The notes under the pieces: model-generated | Seen by the model: the letters and a program-made list of their open reading frames with translations, nothing else | Told to the model about the DNA's origin: nothing | The model's database searches: none | DNA from: Propionivibrio sp. | GTDB taxonomy: Bacteria > Pseudomonadota > Gammaproteobacteria > Burkholderiales > Rhodocyclaceae | Direction: 5' to 3' | Assembly (NCBI GenBank): GCA_017990155.1 | Contig: JAGNOM010000183.1 | Coordinates: 1 to 6,023, forward strand | DNA length: 6,023 nucleotides | Made by a program: the position numbers and the translations under genes | Shown here: in pieces, positions 5,658-6,023 of the stretch | Numbering within the stretch: position 1 is the stretch's first letter | Layout: each line of letters starts with the position of its first letter

Positions 5658-5699
5658 CGGTCAGATTCCGGCTTGTGCCGGAATGACGGAACCTGACCG
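5658..5699. repeat. nested inverted repeat, large hairpin between the Dabb and lactonase genes
   Basis: The inner arms ATTCCGGC (5665-5672) and GCCGGAAT (5677-5684) pair perfectly around TTGT. Directly outside on the left, CGGTCAG (5658-5664) pairs with CTGACCG (5693-5699) across an 8-base bulge (5685-5692). The inner core resembles the ATTCCGGC...GCCGGAAT dispersed palindromes found between genes in many proteobacteria. No T-run follows on either strand, so it may be an attenuator, an mRNA-stabilising structure or a dispersed repeat rather than a classic terminator. Confidence 0.6.
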
Positions 5700-5712
5700 G
5701 TTTCGGGATATA

Positions 5713-6023
5713 TCAGCCGCGCGGCATGTAATCCACGACGCAAACGCTCTCCAGGTTATCTTCCAGGTAGTTCTTGACGAAGGCGACGTGGGCCGGGTGC
5801 GGGAGGTAACGGTCGCGGTCCTGTTCGTTGGCAAAGGTCACCAGGAAGCAATGCGTGAGACCGTTGTTGAGATTTTCCGGGCTGTTGTTGCGGCCCCATT
5901 CGAAGTCGATGACGAACGTCAACTCCTGGCACAGGTCACGAAACGCCGTTTCGATTGCCTGCACCGTCGTCTCCGGCGTCGCGTCCTTGAATTTGAAGAG
6001 TACGACGTGCCTGCATACTTGTG
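5713..6023 (-). CDS. Dabb-family (stress-responsive A/B barrel) protein, start outside the window
   Basis: At least 102 residues are present. In-frame codons run to the window edge, so the start lies just beyond 6023. The product reads RHVVLFKFKDATPETT near its N-terminus, then FEWGRNNSPENLNNGLTH, CFLVTF, RDRYLPHPAHVAFVKNYL and VVDYMPRG at the end. These are standard Dabb landmarks: the RHVVLFK strand, the FEWG-N-SPE turn, and the PxHxAF helix with its histidine. Dabb proteins are small ferredoxin-fold dimers of about 100 residues; some plant and bacterial members respond to stress or act on small molecules, but most bacterial ones have no proven reaction. A GTG at 5964 would give an 83-residue product lacking the first strand, so it is not the true start. 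It lies 115 bases upstream of the lactonase on the same strand and may be co-transcribed, subject to the intervening hairpin. Confidence 0.93.
   Translation of the reverse strand, partial: QVCRHVVLFKFKDATPETTVQAIETAFRDLCQELTFVIDFEWGRNNSPENLNNGLTHCFLVTFANEQDRDRYLPHPAHVAFVKNYLEDNLESVCVVDYMPRG

Overview
The window looks like chromosome from a Gram-negative proteobacterium, most likely a betaproteobacterium. This rests on a periplasmic sugar-binding protein with a Sec signal, an RND/HlyD-type adaptor behind a TetR regulator, a YhfA-type OsmC protein, and moderately high GC in the genes (one 60-base line inside the nucleosidase gene counts to about 67%). The taxonomic call is an inference. There are eight protein genes, two of them cut by the window ends. 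I saw no rRNA, tRNA, CRISPR array, insertion sequence or phage gene.

Left end (1-838): a minus-strand regulator-efflux operon. A TetR-family repressor is followed by the first 59 codons of an efflux adaptor, with the stop and start codons overlapping as ATGA. Upstream of the repressor is a good sigma70-type promoter with a perfect TATAAT, overlapped by an imperfect palindrome. This suggests autoregulation and puts the repressor start at an ATG inside the longest open frame. From 803 to 1307 there is a relatively AT-rich stretch with no gene I can support, but with several short hairpins and palindromes.

Middle (1308-3423): a short protein with two cysteine clusters, resembling the iron-sulfur half of epoxyqueuosine reductase (QueG), is divergent from an OsmC-family protein of the YhfA type. 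The OsmC gene converges on a 5'-methylthioadenosine/S-adenosylhomocysteine nucleosidase gene (mtnN) across a hairpin that could terminate transcription.

Right part (3424-6023): a 276-base divergent control region separates mtnN from araF, the periplasmic L-arabinose-binding protein. It carries a perfect 8+8 inverted repeat (GTTTGTCC / GGACAAAC). No araG or araH follows araF. Instead an SMP-30/gluconolactonase-family lactonase converges on it with only 8 bases between the stop codons, and upstream of the lactonase lies a Dabb-domain (stress-responsive A/B barrel) gene that runs off the window. araF beside a sugar lactonase fits L-arabinose uptake coupled to oxidative, non-phosphorylating breakdown through arabinonolactone, but no dehydrogenase or dehydratase is visible to confirm it.

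Most of the window is ordinary, well-recognised housekeeping and accessory metabolism. The points most worth a second look are the QueG-like short protein, the operator-like repeat before araF together with the missing transporter partners, and the structured gene-free stretch at 803-1307.
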